Positions 42,865-51,900 of a stretch of DNA of 64,000 bases are shown one piece after another; position 1 is the first letter of the stretch; each line of letters opens with the position of its first letter. Source of the stretch: Halobaculum rubrum. GTDB taxonomy: Archaea > Halobacteriota > Halobacteria > Halobacteriales > Haloferacaceae. Made by a program: the position numbers and the translations under genes. The stretch is from contig NZ_CP082284.1 in assembly GCF_019880225.1 (NCBI RefSeq), forward strand, positions 1,550,001 to 1,614,000. Reading direction: 5' to 3'. The notes beneath the pieces were generated by a model. The model was not told the DNA's origin and made no database searches. It was given only the letters and a program-made list of their open reading frames with translations.

Positions 42865-44655
42865 ATGAATACGCTCCTGTGGGTCCTCGTGGGAGCCCTC
42901 GCGTACTCCGTCGTCCTCATGGCGCTGTACACGAGGGGCTATCTCCCGGACGCGGTGCGCGTCCAGGGGCCGCTGACGACGATCCACACCCAACGCGGTC
43001 GCGCGTTCCTCAACTGGCTCTCGGGTCCCACGCGGTTCTGGCGGGCCTGGAGCAACCTCGGCGTCGGCATCGCCGTCGTCGTCATGGTCGCGATGTTCGT
43101 GTTCCTCGTGTGGTCGGCGCTCGCAACCCTCCAGAACCCCGTGCAGACGCAGGCGAACGAGCCCTCGAACTTCCTCATCATCCCCGGCCTCAACGACTTC
43201 CTCCCGCCGGCGGTGGCAGCCGAGATCGTCCTCGGCCTCCTCATCGCGCTGGTCGTTCACGAGGGCGGTCACGGCCTGCTGTGTCGCGTCGAGGACATCG
43301 ACATCGACTCGCTGGGCCTCGTGCTCCTCACGATCATTCCCGTCGGCGCGTTCGTCGAACCCGACGAGGAGAGCCAGTCGAACGCCGACCGCGGCGCGCG
43401 CAGCCGGATGTTCGCCGCCGGGGTCACGAACAACTTCGCGATCACCGCCGTCGCGTTCGCGCTGCTGTTCGGCCCGGTCATCGCCTCGATCACTCCGGCT
43501 GCCGGTCTCGCCGTCGGCGGCGCGTACGCGGGTGCGCCGGCGGCCGACGCCGGTATCGAGGGCGGCGATCGGATCACCGCCGTCGACGGAACCGAGGTCG
43601 CGGACTCCGCCGCGTTCCAGTCGGCGCTCTCGGCGACGCAGGACCCGTCCGTCGAGATGACTGTCAACGGCGAGGAGACGGTCACGGTCGACAGGCGCGT
43701 CACCGTCGTCGGCGCCGTCGAGGGGAACCCGCTGGGGCTCTCGGTCGACCCCGAGGGCGACGCCGCGCAGATCACCGCCGTCAACGGCACCGAGGTACAC
43801 ACCGTTGCGGCGTTCCGCGAGGTCGCCCGTGAGCACGAGATCGCCCGCGTCTCCACCACCGAGGGCGAGATCACCGCGCCGCTGGGCGCGTACGTCACGA
43901 ACGTCTCCGCCGACGGACCGCTGGGGTCCCAGACCGATCTCTCCGGCACGCTCACCGTCACCCGGATCGACGGGCAGCGGATCCTCGACTACGACGACCT
44001 CGACCGCACGCTCTCGGGCGACGCGTACGACGCCGGCGACACGGTGACGCTGCGGGTGTACGCCGACGGGCAGTTCCGCGATGTAGACGTCGCGCTCGGC
44101 GGCACCGACGCCGACCCGCGCGTGGGGGTCGTCGTGACACAGGGCGTCTCCGGCGTCGTCGTCGACGACCTCGGGGTCCAGCGGTACCCCGCCGAGGCGT
44201 ACCTCGCGCTGTTGGGCGGTGACACCGGTGACCTTCCGCCCGGACTCGGCGGCATCGCCGGTACCCCGCTCGGGTTGGTGTACGCCGCGCTGTTGCTCCC
44301 GCTCGCGAGCGCCGTCTCGTCGGCGCTCCCGTACAACTTCGCGGGGTTCTACGGCGAGTTCGCGGGCTTTTACGACGTGACCGGCCCGCTCGCCGCGTTC
44401 GGGGAGGGTCCGGTGTTCCTCCTCGCGAACGTGCTGTTCTGGACCGGGTGGATCAACGTCCAACTGGGGATCTTCAACTGCATTCCCGGCTACCCGCTCG
44501 ACGGCGGGCGCCTCCTTCGGATGGGCGCCGAGGGGCTCGTCTCCCGGCTCCCGGTGTCGAACCGCAACCGACTGGTCACGACGCTTACCACCTCCGTCGG
44601 CCTCACCATGCTGGCGGCGCTGCTGGTCGTCGTGTTCGCGCCACAGTTCCTCTGA
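42865..44655 (+). CDS. Site-2 protease family membrane metalloprotease with PDZ domains
   Basis: A 596-residue intramembrane protease (M50B). HEGGH at residues 132-136 is the zinc motif; the third ligand is D546 in GYPLDGGRLLRMG. Between them lies a large outer part with two or three PDZ-like domains (AGAPAADAGIEGGDRITAVDGTEV, NPLGLSVDPEGDAAQITAVNGTEV and LTVTRIDGQRILDYDDL). The protein has about seven helices. Such proteases cut membrane-bound regulators after a first cleavage outside. ATG 42865 has a TATA-like CCCTTTGG about 28 nt upstream; in-frame codons further upstream are only an open frame. Confidence 0.92.
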   Translation: MNTLLWVLVGALAYSVVLMALYTRGYLPDAVRVQGPLTTIHTQRGRAFLNWLSGPTRFWRAWSNLGVGIAVVVMVAMFVFLVWSALATLQNPVQTQANEPSNFLIIPGLNDFLPPAVAAEIVLGLLIALVVHEGGHGLLCRVEDIDIDSLGLVLLTIIPVGAFVEPDEESQSNADRGARSRMFAAGVTNNFAITAVAFALLFGPVIASITPAAGLAVGGAYAGAPAADAGIEGGDRITAVDGTEVADSAAFQSALSATQDPSVEMTVNGEETVTVDRRVTVVGAVEGNPLGLSVDPEGDAAQITAVNGTEVHTVAAFREVAREHEIARVSTTEGEITAPLGAYVTNVSADGPLGSQTDLSGTLTVTRIDGQRILDYDDLDRTLSGDAYDAGDTVTLRVYADGQFRDVDVALGGTDADPRVGVVVTQGVSGVVVDDLGVQRYPAEAYLALLGGDTGDLPPGLGGIAGTPLGLVYAALLLPLASAVSSALPYNFAGFYGEFAGFYDVTGPLAAFGEGPVFLLANVLFWTGWINVQLGIFNCIPGYPLDGGRLLRMGAEGLVSRLPVSNRNRLVTTLTTSVGLTMLAALLVVVFAPQFL

Positions 44656-44680
44656 GCGGGAGAACTCGCTTTTGGTCCGC

Positions 44681-45304
44681 TCAGGCGTTCGTTCCGCCGT
44701 CGGCGGCGGCCTCCTCCGGGCGGTCGTCGTCGGGGTCCTCGCTCACGTCGTCGTCCGACGTGTCTGTGTCCGATGCGTCGTCGTCCGGTGCGTCGGCGTC
44801 GCCCTGGCGGGCGTGGAACTCCTCGGGCGTGTCGGGGACGCGCTCGAACTCGCCGAAGTCACGCTCGTGGTGGCGGATCACCTGCTCGGCGATCCAGCCG
44901 GAGTACTCGTCGTCGAAACACCAGTCGTCGTCCGACGGGTCGACGTCGAAGCGCTCGTCGGTCGCGAACGCGACGTACATGTGATAGAAGCCCAAGATCA
45001 CGTCCGCGAAGTCACGTGCCTTTCCGCCGACCTCCGTCCGCTTTTCGGCGAGGTGGTCGTGGCCCTCGTCGGTGAGCGCGAAGTACTTTCGGTCCGGCTC
45101 GTCCTCGCGCTCGATCCGTTCGGCGTACCCCTCCTCCTCGAACTTGTAGAGGATGGGGTAGACGGAGCCGTAGGACGGCTCCCAGTGGCCCCCGCTGATG
45201 TCGGTGATCTCCTTGAGGATCTCGTAGCCGTACCGCGGCTTCTCCTCGAGGAGTTCCAGCACGATGTACGAGATGAGACCACGCGGGGGGCCGCTTTTCC
45301 GCAT
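44681..45304 (-). CDS. PadR family transcriptional regulator
   Basis: A 207-residue repressor-like protein. The PadR winged helix is intact at residues 6-88: RGLISYIVLELLEEKPRYGYEILKEI, SYGSVYPILYKFEEEGYAERI and RKYFALTDEGHDHLAEKR. A helical dimer part follows, and the last 45 residues are an acidic Asp-rich tail. PadR proteins respond to small ligands and often repress their own gene. Two perfect palindromes just upstream (45334 and 45356) are candidate binding sites. Confidence 0.9.
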   Translation of the reverse strand: MRKSGPPRGLISYIVLELLEEKPRYGYEILKEITDISGGHWEPSYGSVYPILYKFEEEGYAERIEREDEPDRKYFALTDEGHDHLAEKRTEVGGKARDFADVILGFYHMYVAFATDERFDVDPSDDDWCFDDEYSGWIAEQVIRHHERDFGEFERVPDTPEEFHARQGDADAPDDDASDTDTSDDDVSEDPDDDRPEEAAADGGTNA

Positions 45305-45333
45305 TACCCGAGGGTTTCGCCGTCGCTCACTAA

Positions 45334-45375
45334 GGGTTTCGGTCCCCGAAACCCGTACTGACTTACCAGTCAGTA
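45334..45375. promoter_or_regulatory. Two adjacent perfect palindromes upstream of the PadR gene
   Basis: GGGTTTCGG-TCC-CCGAAACCC at 45334-45354 and TACTGACT-TACC-AGTCAGTA at 45356-45375 have perfect 9-bp and 8-bp arms and centres about 21 nt apart, two helical turns. A TATA-like CTTAGTG (45327-45333) lies between them and the PadR start, about 27 nt from ATG 45304. Two different half-sites suggest two regulators or one activator plus the PadR repressor. Confidence 0.6.
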
Positions 45376-45493
45376 GGTCTCGCGGGCGATCTGTGTTTAC
45401 GCGGTTTCGAACGCGCGTGAACGTCGGCGGGAGGCGTTCGCCTCGGTCGGCCTCGCCTCTCCTGTGGGCGGCTCGGCCCGGAGACCTCGTCGT

Positions 45494-45542
45494 TCACGAG
45501 ACCGCAGATCTCGTGAGCGCACAAATCGCGGCGCGATTTGTG
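45494..45542. repeat. Two stem-loops downstream of lysS
   Basis: TCACGAGA/TCTCGTGA (45494-45501 and 45509-45516) and CACAAATCGCG/CGCGATTTGTG (45520-45530 and 45532-45542). The second is a 23-nt near-continuous palindrome with 11-bp arms. They lie 42-90 nt past the lysS stop on the minus strand and may end its transcript; on the plus strand they also follow the PadR promoter region, where no gene begins. Confidence 0.55.
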
Positions 45543-45583
45543 AACGCCGTTTTTCGAGGCCTCCCTTCGGTCGGCCTCGCCTC

Positions 45584-47287
45584 TCACGCCTCCCGTCGCA
45601 GCCGCGCGACGACGAACTCGCGCTCCAACTCGCCGAGGAACTCGCCCAGCCGCGGCCCCTGCGTCTCGTCGAAGAACAGCCGGTAGCCGGCCGCGAAGAA
45701 GTCGCTCACCTCCACGTCGTGGCGGCGGGCGGTCTCGTAGATCTCTCCCTGGACAGCCTCGCCGTCGTGTCCCTCGGCGACGAAGTCGGCGAGGTCGTCG
45801 AGGGCCGCTTCCACGTCCGCCTCGAACTCGTGCTCGGGTAACTCCGACTGGAGCCGGTAGTTGTACTCGTTGTCGCAGCGCTCGGCCCACCGGCGGGCGC
45901 GTTCGACGCGACCGAGGGCGTCCTCGATGGCCCACTCGGGCGTGTCCTCGGTGAAGTGCCCCTCGTCGCGCGCGAGCTGGACCCGGAACTCGCGGTCGTC
46001 GACCATGCCCAGCACCGCGGCGAAGGTGTACGGCAGGCGAACGCGCCCCTCGCGCACCTCGTCGACGACGAACGGGTACGCCCGCTCGGCGACCGCCGCG
46101 AACCGCTCGTCGGGGTCCTCGTCGCCGAAGTACGCCCGCTCGAAGCGATCGAACTCGTTGACGAGCTGATCCAGCCGCTCGATGTCGAAGTCCTTCGCCT
46201 TCCTCGGATTGCGCGCGAAGAAGTAGCGCAACACCTCCGGCTCGATGAGGTCCAGCACCTCCTGAACGGTGACGACGTGTCCCTCCGACGACGAGAGCGA
46301 CTCGCCGTTGAGGGTGAACCACTCGTACACCATCGGGACGGGCGGCTCGTTCCCGAGCACGTTCCGCGCGATGTCGACGCCGCTGGGCCAGGAGCCCTCG
46401 GCGTGGTCCTTCCCGAACGGCTCGAAGTCGACCCCGAGCACCGCCCACTGGGCGGGCCACTCGAAGCGCCACGGGAGCTTCCCCTCGCGGAACGAGGCGA
46501 CGCCCTCGTGCCCGCACCCCTCCATGAACCGGTCGCCGGCCTCGATACCCGAACAGCGGTAGTGAACTTCGCGGGCGTCCACGTCGACCTCGGTCACGTC
46601 CTGCGTGAGCATGCCGCACTCCGAGCACTGCGGCATGAAGGGAACGTAGTCCTCGTCGACCTTGTCCTGATACTCGCCGAGCGTCTCGCGGGCGGCGTCG
46701 GCGTTGCGCAGCACCCGCTCGACCACGTCGTCGAAGGCTCCCTCGGCGTACAGGTCCGTGTTCGACACCATCTCGACGGGGATGCCGAGCGCCTCGGCGT
46801 CGGCCGCCAGCAGCGCCGCGAAGTGGGCGGCGTAGGAGTCGTGCCCGTCCTCGAACGGGTCGGGGATGTCGGTGTACGGTTTCCCGAGGTTCTGGCCGAG
46901 CGCGCCGGCGTTCACGTCGCCCAACTCGACGATGTCGCCGTCGGTGTCCGCGAGCTTCCGGGGGAGCTTCCGGAGGGCGTCCCTGTCGTCGCTGGTGAAC
47001 ACCTGCCGGACCTCGTGGCCACGCTCGCGCAGCACCGCGGCGACGAAGTAGCCGCGGATGATCTCGTTGAAGTTGCCGATGTGGGCGATGCCGGAGGGGG
47101 AGACGCCGCCCTTGATGACGACCGGCTCGTCGGGGCCGCGCGCCTCGATTTCATCCGCGATCTCGTCGGCCCAGAAAGCGTGATGCGCGTCGCCGTCGCC
47201 GTCGCCCTCGCCGCCGCGGCTCCCCACGGCGTGCGGGTCGACGGTCGGTCCGTCGCCCACGGCCCCGCGTTCGTCCTCGCTACTCAT
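45584..47287 (-). CDS. lysS: Lysyl-tRNA synthetase, class I
   Basis: A 567-residue class I LysRS, the archaeal form unrelated to the bacterial class II enzyme. HIGH motif: SPSGIAHIGNFNEIIRGYF (about residue 62). KMSKS-like loop: TLNGESLSSSEGHVVTVQEVL. A zinc-ribbon-like Cys set (QCSECGMLT ... HYRCSG ... EGCGHEG) lies between. The C-terminal helical domain reads the anticodon. The first 35 residues are an acidic haloarchaeal extension. The ATG overlaps the stop of pyrH (ATGA), so the two are an operon. Confidence 0.96.
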   Translation of the reverse strand: MSSEDERGAVGDGPTVDPHAVGSRGGEGDGDGDAHHAFWADEIADEIEARGPDEPVVIKGGVSPSGIAHIGNFNEIIRGYFVAAVLRERGHEVRQVFTSDDRDALRKLPRKLADTDGDIVELGDVNAGALGQNLGKPYTDIPDPFEDGHDSYAAHFAALLAADAEALGIPVEMVSNTDLYAEGAFDDVVERVLRNADAARETLGEYQDKVDEDYVPFMPQCSECGMLTQDVTEVDVDAREVHYRCSGIEAGDRFMEGCGHEGVASFREGKLPWRFEWPAQWAVLGVDFEPFGKDHAEGSWPSGVDIARNVLGNEPPVPMVYEWFTLNGESLSSSEGHVVTVQEVLDLIEPEVLRYFFARNPRKAKDFDIERLDQLVNEFDRFERAYFGDEDPDERFAAVAERAYPFVVDEVREGRVRLPYTFAAVLGMVDDREFRVQLARDEGHFTEDTPEWAIEDALGRVERARRWAERCDNEYNYRLQSELPEHEFEADVEAALDDLADFVAEGHDGEAVQGEIYETARRHDVEVSDFFAAGYRLFFDETQGPRLGEFLGELEREFVVARLRREA

Positions 47288-48000
47288 CGCTGTGCCCAGT
47301 ACGACAGCTCCTCCCCGCCGGCGGGAACCACGTCTGTCCCGGTATGTTCGCCGTACAGTACCGCGTTCTCGACCGCCTCAGGGTCGTGGCCGTCGAGGAC
47401 GACCGTCCGCATTCCGGCGCGCTGGATAAGCTTCGCCGCCAGCAGATCGACCGGAGCGGAGGCGCCGGCGTCCCGGCTCATCGGGACGATGACCTCGACG
47501 AGCTCCTCGGGAGTCATCTCGGCGAACTGCTCGGCCGTCTCGTCGACGTTCGGGTCGGCGTCGTAGATCCCGTCCGCGCCCGTCGCGTACACGAGCAGGT
47601 CGGCGTCGGTGTACTCTCCGAGCGCGGCGGCGACGGCGTCGGTCGTCTGCCCCGGCGTGACGCCGCCCATCACGGACACGTCGCCGCGGCGGATGGCGTC
47701 GGCCGCCTCGTCGTAGTCGTGTGCCGGTGACGGGTCCACGGAGGGGCCGAGTGCTGTGATCAACAGTCGGGCGTTCACCCGCGTCACGTCGATGCCGAGC
47801 TGGTCGAGTTGGACCTCGTTGGCGTCCAACTCCCGCGCTGCCCCGATGTAGTCGCGGGCGACGCCGCCGCCGCCGACGACGATCCCCAGCTCACATCCCT
47901 CGCCGACCAGACGCTCGATGGCGTTCGCGTACGCCGCCACCCGCTCCGGATCGAGTTCCGGCGCGAGGACGCTCCCGCCGAGCGACAGGACTACTCTCAT
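47284..48000 (-). CDS. pyrH: Uridylate kinase (UMP kinase)
   Basis: A 238-residue amino-acid-kinase-fold enzyme that phosphorylates UMP to UDP in pyrimidine synthesis. Visible: MRVVLSLGGSVLAPELD (phosphate loop), GIVVGGGGVARDYIGAARELDANE, NARLLITAL, GGVTPGQTTDAVAAALGEYTDADLLVYATGADGIYDADP and KLIQRAGMRTVVLDG. The length fits archaeal PyrH. A TATA-like CCTTAAGAG 27 nt before ATG 48000 gives a leaderless transcript that continues into lysS. Confidence 0.94.
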   Translation of the reverse strand: MRVVLSLGGSVLAPELDPERVAAYANAIERLVGEGCELGIVVGGGGVARDYIGAARELDANEVQLDQLGIDVTRVNARLLITALGPSVDPSPAHDYDEAADAIRRGDVSVMGGVTPGQTTDAVAAALGEYTDADLLVYATGADGIYDADPNVDETAEQFAEMTPEELVEVIVPMSRDAGASAPVDLLAAKLIQRAGMRTVVLDGHDPEAVENAVLYGEHTGTDVVPAGGEELSYWAQR

Positions 48001-48133
48001 TGCACCCGCTTACCCCCGTTTCGCTCTTAAGGCTCCCGGAGCGATCCCGGCACGGTACCGACTGTCAGGCCCCGAGCCGGTCGAACCGGAGTCGAGCCGA
48101 AGGCCTAAGCCGGTCGCTCGCCCTCTCTGTGAC

Positions 48134-48961
48134 ATGCGCACGCTCTCGCTCGTCGGCCCCGGGACGGCCGACCTCCTCGCGCCGCTGTCGGCGGAACTCG
48201 ACGGTCGGGTGGTGACCGTTCGACGCGACGACGCCGGCGCGACCGGCACAGCGCCCGACGACCGCGCCCTTGCGGCGCCCGACGACGCGCCCGGCGACGC
48301 GGGCGCGGCGTACAGCCTCGCCGCCGACGGCGCCTGGACAGGTGCGGGCGCCGGCGCGGACTTCGAGACGCTCATCGACCGGCTCGCGCCCGACTTCGAC
48401 TACGCGCTCGTCGCGGGGTTCTCGCGGCTGCGACTCCCGACGGTCGTCGTCGGCGACGAGTCGGTCCCCGGCGACGTGATCGACCGCGTCGACGAGGCGT
48501 CCGACCTCGATCTCGACGACCTCGTCGACGCCGTCGAGACGGCCGAACCGTACGTCACGCTCGAGAGGCTCGTCGACGAGGCGAAAGCCAGCGAGGAGGC
48601 CGACCGCGCGGGAGCGATCGCGACGTTCACCGGTCGCGTCCGCGCGAAGAACTCGCCGGATGACGACCGGACGGAGGCGCTGACGTTCGAGAAGTACGAG
48701 GGTGTCGCCGCCGATCGGATGGCCCGAATCGAGCGCGAACTGACCGAACGTGCGGGCGTCTTCGACGTACGGATGCACCACCGCGTCGGCACCGTCGCCG
48801 ACGGCGAGGACATCGTCTTCGTGGTCGTGCTCGCGGGCCACCGGACGGAGGCGTTCCGGACCGTCGAGGACGGGATCAACCGCCTCAAAGACGAGGTGCC
48901 TATCTTCAAGAAGGAGACCACCGAGTCCGAGGAGTTCTGGGTCCACGAGCGCTCTCAGTGA
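48134..48961 (+). CDS. moaE: Molybdopterin synthase catalytic subunit MoaE with MobB-like N-terminal part
   Basis: A 275-residue fusion. The C-terminal 135 residues are MoaE: AGAIATFTGRVRAKNSPDDDRTEALTFEKYEGVAADRMARIERELTERAG, DVRMHHRVGTVADGEDIVFVVVLAGHRTEAF and DEVPIFKKETTESEEFWVHE, with the conserved Lys of the active site. It adds sulfur from thiocarboxylated MoaD to precursor Z. The N-terminal 115 residues (RTLSLVGPGTADLLAPLSAEL ... DYALVAGFSRLRLPTVVVGDE) resemble the MobB nucleotide-binding fold without a clear Walker A. TATA-like CCTAAGCC lies 27 nt upstream of the ATG. Confidence 0.9.
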   Translation: MRTLSLVGPGTADLLAPLSAELDGRVVTVRRDDAGATGTAPDDRALAAPDDAPGDAGAAYSLAADGAWTGAGAGADFETLIDRLAPDFDYALVAGFSRLRLPTVVVGDESVPGDVIDRVDEASDLDLDDLVDAVETAEPYVTLERLVDEAKASEEADRAGAIATFTGRVRAKNSPDDDRTEALTFEKYEGVAADRMARIERELTERAGVFDVRMHHRVGTVADGEDIVFVVVLAGHRTEAFRTVEDGINRLKDEVPIFKKETTESEEFWVHERSQ

Positions 48962-49095
48962 CCCCGTCGGCCGTGCGTCGCCACCGCGGGAGAGCGTGCC
49001 GGGTATTTATTTCAATTATTAGAAGTAGAAATGATAGTTATACGAACCGACTCGACGGTCGTCTGCCTGACCCGGAACTGGGGCTTGAAAGAAGA

Positions 49096-49239
49096 GTATA
49101 AACGGTTTAACGGATTCTCGAACGGTTGTAAAACGTTCGACCCGACTCGTTTCACGGCAGAACTCTCCTGAACGGACCCGAATCACCCTCAACGGACTGG
49201 ACTTTATATGCCCCATCGGGTTCGTAGACAGAGTCGAGG
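49096..49239 (+). promoter_or_regulatory. Promoter region with five AACGG repeats and a Shine-Dalgarno site
   Basis: AACGG occurs at 49101, 49109, 49121, 49171 and 49191. Two TATA boxes are present, GTATAAAC (49096-49102) and CTTTATATG (49202-49210). The second is correctly placed for a start of transcription near 49230. GAGGTGA at 49233-49239 is a good ribosome binding site 7 nt before ATG 49247, so this mRNA is not leaderless, unlike most here. Confidence 0.5.
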
Positions 49240-49246
49240 TGACACA

Positions 49247-49513
49247 ATGAGCGCAACCGTACAACCCTCCGACACCGACCGCGCCTCGACCGACACCCCT
49301 TCCAAGGAGGATCGTCTCGCGACGTTCCTGCGCGAGAAGGCCGAGGACGGCGAGCTCTACTTCAAGAGCAAGTTCATCGCCGACGAGGTCGGCCTCTCGC
49401 CGAAGGAGATCGGCGCCCTGATGGTGAAACTCAAGGACTCCGCGTGCGGGCTCTCCATCGAGAAGTGGTCGTACACGTCCGCGACCACGTGGCGTATCGA
49501 ACCGGCTAACTGA
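49247..49513 (+). CDS. Small winged-helix-like haloarchaeal protein
   Basis: An 88-residue protein with 25 disordered residues followed by a compact domain: KEDRLATFLREKAEDGELYFKSKFIADEVGLSPKEIGALMVKLKDSACGLSIEKWSYTSATTWRI. The pattern helix, strand, helix-turn-helix, strands is that of a winged helix, so a DNA-binding role is likely. I recall a widespread haloarchaeal DUF family of this kind (possibly DUF7123). The strong promoter with RBS and repeats suggests high or regulated expression. Confidence 0.75.
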   Translation: MSATVQPSDTDRASTDTPSKEDRLATFLREKAEDGELYFKSKFIADEVGLSPKEIGALMVKLKDSACGLSIEKWSYTSATTWRIEPAN

Positions 49514-49711
49514 CGAGGCGTACTCGACACTCCCGATCGGTACGGTGACGCACGGGCGGTCCCCGTTTCGGTCCCCGATTCACCTGGTCCCCGCCCGACT
49601 CGTTCGCGTCCGCCGCCCGTTCTCCACGTCGCCCCCATCCCGTCAGTCATATCTCGCCGGCGGCGTCTCTGGCGCCGAGGACTTATCCCCGTTCGCAGCG
49701 AACATCCGTCG

Positions 49712-50848
49712 ATGAGTGAGGCGGCCGCAGCCGATCCCCCCCGTCCCCCCGAACTCGACGCCGTCTTCCACTGTTCGGAGGTCAGACGCGACGGCGATCG
49801 GATCCTCTACTACGGAGTCAGCGACGTCGGCGAGCGCGAGCTCGTTCGTCGCGTCTGGCCCGCGTTCCGCGAGGCCGGCTACGAGGTGCAGGTCGTCACC
49901 ACCGACAGCGGCCTCGACGTCGTGGTCGCCAGCCCCTACTCGGACGGGATCGACGGAGTCCCGTGGCTCAACGTCGCGCTGTTCGTCGCGACGGTGGTGT
50001 CGACGCTGCTCGTCGGCGCGATCGCGTGGTACTACGTCCCCATCCCGGTGATTCGAGAGACACCGCTCGCCGTGCTACAGGCATGGCCCTTCACGGCGGC
50101 CGTCCTCGGCGTGTTGTTGACACACGAGCTCGGCCACTACGCGCTGGGTCGCTATCACGGCGTCGACGTGTCGCTGCCGTACGTCATCCCGTTCATCCTC
50201 CCGTTCGGAACGATGGGAGCGATCATCCGCATGCGCGGACAGATGCCCGACCGGGAGGCGCTGTTCGACATCGGCGTCGCCGGCCCGCTCGCGGGGCTCG
50301 CCGCCACGATCGTCGTCACCGTGGTCGGGCTCCTGCTGGGTCCGTTCACGGTCCCGCAGTCGGTGCTCGGCGGCGGCGGGCAGGTCATCATCTTCAACAA
50401 CCCGCCGCTGTTGGACCTGATCGCCGCGGCGCTGAACCAGCCGACCGGCTACACCGACCCGACGAAGACGGCCCATCCGGTGATCATGGGGGCGTGGGTC
50501 GGGATGTTCTTCACCGTGCTCAACCTCCTCCCTGTCGGGCAGCTCGACGGGGGACACATCGTCCGCGCGATGGTCGGACGGCGCCAGGAGACGCTCGCGG
50601 CGTTCGTGCCTACCGCGCTGTTCGGCATCTCCGCGTACCTCTACTTCGTTCGCGACCTGGGGCTCAACGAGTCGGTCGGACTGTGGGCGTTCTGGGGGCT
50701 GTTCTCGGCGTTCATCGCCTACCGTGGCCCGGCGAACCCGATCGATGACTCGGCGCTCGGTCCGAGGCGCATCGCCGTCGGCGTGCTCACGTTCGCGCTG
50801 GGGCTGCTGTGCTTCATGCTCGTCCCGATTCAGGTGACGACGCTGTGA
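49712..50848 (+). CDS. Site-2 protease family protein (M50)
   Basis: A 378-residue intramembrane protease-like protein with six or seven helices. HELGH at residues 138-142 binds zinc (LLTHELGHYALGRYHGVDVSLPYVIPF), followed by GTMGAIIRMRGQMPDREALFDIGVAGPLAGL. The third ligand is Asp in LPVGQLDGGHIVRAM. The N-terminal 85 residues are a cytoplasmic domain (FHCSEVRRDGDRILYYGVSDVGERELVRRVWPAFREAGYEVQVV) found in the cyanobacterial/plant EGY-like and archaeal M50 group; PDZ domains are absent. Its targets are unknown. Confidence 0.92.
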   Translation: MSEAAAADPPRPPELDAVFHCSEVRRDGDRILYYGVSDVGERELVRRVWPAFREAGYEVQVVTTDSGLDVVVASPYSDGIDGVPWLNVALFVATVVSTLLVGAIAWYYVPIPVIRETPLAVLQAWPFTAAVLGVLLTHELGHYALGRYHGVDVSLPYVIPFILPFGTMGAIIRMRGQMPDREALFDIGVAGPLAGLAATIVVTVVGLLLGPFTVPQSVLGGGGQVIIFNNPPLLDLIAAALNQPTGYTDPTKTAHPVIMGAWVGMFFTVLNLLPVGQLDGGHIVRAMVGRRQETLAAFVPTALFGISAYLYFVRDLGLNESVGLWAFWGLFSAFIAYRGPANPIDDSALGPRRIAVGVLTFALGLLCFMLVPIQVTTL

Positions 50849-50876
50849 GTCGAGGCGGGCGGAACGCGTCCCCCGC

Positions 50877-51764
50877 TCAGTCGCCCGCGTGTTCGTAGCC
50901 CCGATCGGGGAGCGGTTCGCCGTCCATCTCGACGCCATCCCAGGTCACGTTCCCGATCACGGAGATCGGCGTCGGCGAGGCCGCCTTCGCCGCCTCGACG
51001 TCGTCGCTCGCGAGCGTGAACACCAACTCGAAGTCCTCGCCGAAGAACAACGCCGCGTTCCGGCGTGCTTCCGTGTCGTCGAACAGCTCGGGTATCGCGT
51101 CGGCGACCGGAACGTACGACTCGGTGATGTCCATCCCGAGATCGCTCACGTCGCTCGCCCCGACGAGTTGGTGGAGCGACCGCGCGAGCCCGTCGCTGGA
51201 GTCCATCATCGCCGTCGCGTACGGACGGAGCGCCACTCCGGCCGCGACGCGGGGGGTGAACCTGAACAGTTCGTTCCCTCGCTCGTGGTCCCCGGTCTCG
51301 AACGCACGGACCGCTGCGGCGCTCCGGCCGAGCGCGCCGGTCACACAGACGGCGTCGCCGCGCCCGGCGCCGCCGCGTCGGATCGGGTCGTCGGTCCGAC
51401 CGAGGGCGGTCGTGGCGACGGTGAACTCGTCGTGGCCGTCGAGGTCGCCGCCGACGTACTCGCCGTCGACCGCCTCACACACCTCCCGGGCGCCGCGCAC
51501 GAAATCGTGCACTTCGTCGGGGTCGAACCGCGGCGCTCCGTAGGCCGCGACGGCGGCCTCCGCGTCCGCGCCCATCGCGGCCACGTCCGATAGCGACGCC
51601 CCGACCGCCCGCCACCCGGCGGTGTAGCGGTCGACGCCGGCGGGGAAGTCAGTCGTCTCGTGGAGCATGTCGGTCGTGAGCACCCGGTCGCCGACGACGG
51701 CGCAGTCGTCGCCCGCGCCCGGGAGCGTGTCGGCCAGCCGGGCGAGCGCCTCGCGTTCGTCCAT
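50877..51764 (-). CDS. thiL: Thiamine-monophosphate kinase
   Basis: A 295-residue kinase that makes thiamine diphosphate from the monophosphate with ATP. Family motifs: PGAGDDCAVVGDRVLTTDMLHETTDFP (Asp residues for Mg2+), GWRAVGASLSDVAAMGADAEA, CVTGALGRSAAA, AMMDSSDGLARSLHQL and FGEDFELVFTL. It is shorter at the N-terminus than bacterial ThiL. It is convergent with the M50 gene (stops 28 nt apart) and divergent from the flippase-like gene. Confidence 0.94.
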   Translation of the reverse strand: MDEREALARLADTLPGAGDDCAVVGDRVLTTDMLHETTDFPAGVDRYTAGWRAVGASLSDVAAMGADAEAAVAAYGAPRFDPDEVHDFVRGAREVCEAVDGEYVGGDLDGHDEFTVATTALGRTDDPIRRGGAGRGDAVCVTGALGRSAAAVRAFETGDHERGNELFRFTPRVAAGVALRPYATAMMDSSDGLARSLHQLVGASDVSDLGMDITESYVPVADAIPELFDDTEARRNAALFFGEDFELVFTLASDDVEAAKAASPTPISVIGNVTWDGVEMDGEPLPDRGYEHAGD

Positions 51765-51900
51765 CGAGGTCCCGTTTCCGCGCCGACACCTACGGTGTTT
51801 CCCTTCGAGATGCCCGCGTCGTCGACCTCAGTCCGGAGTCGCACCCCCGCGTCCTCACGGTTTCGGAGGCTTGAAGCGGTCGCCGGGCGACCGTCGCGAC

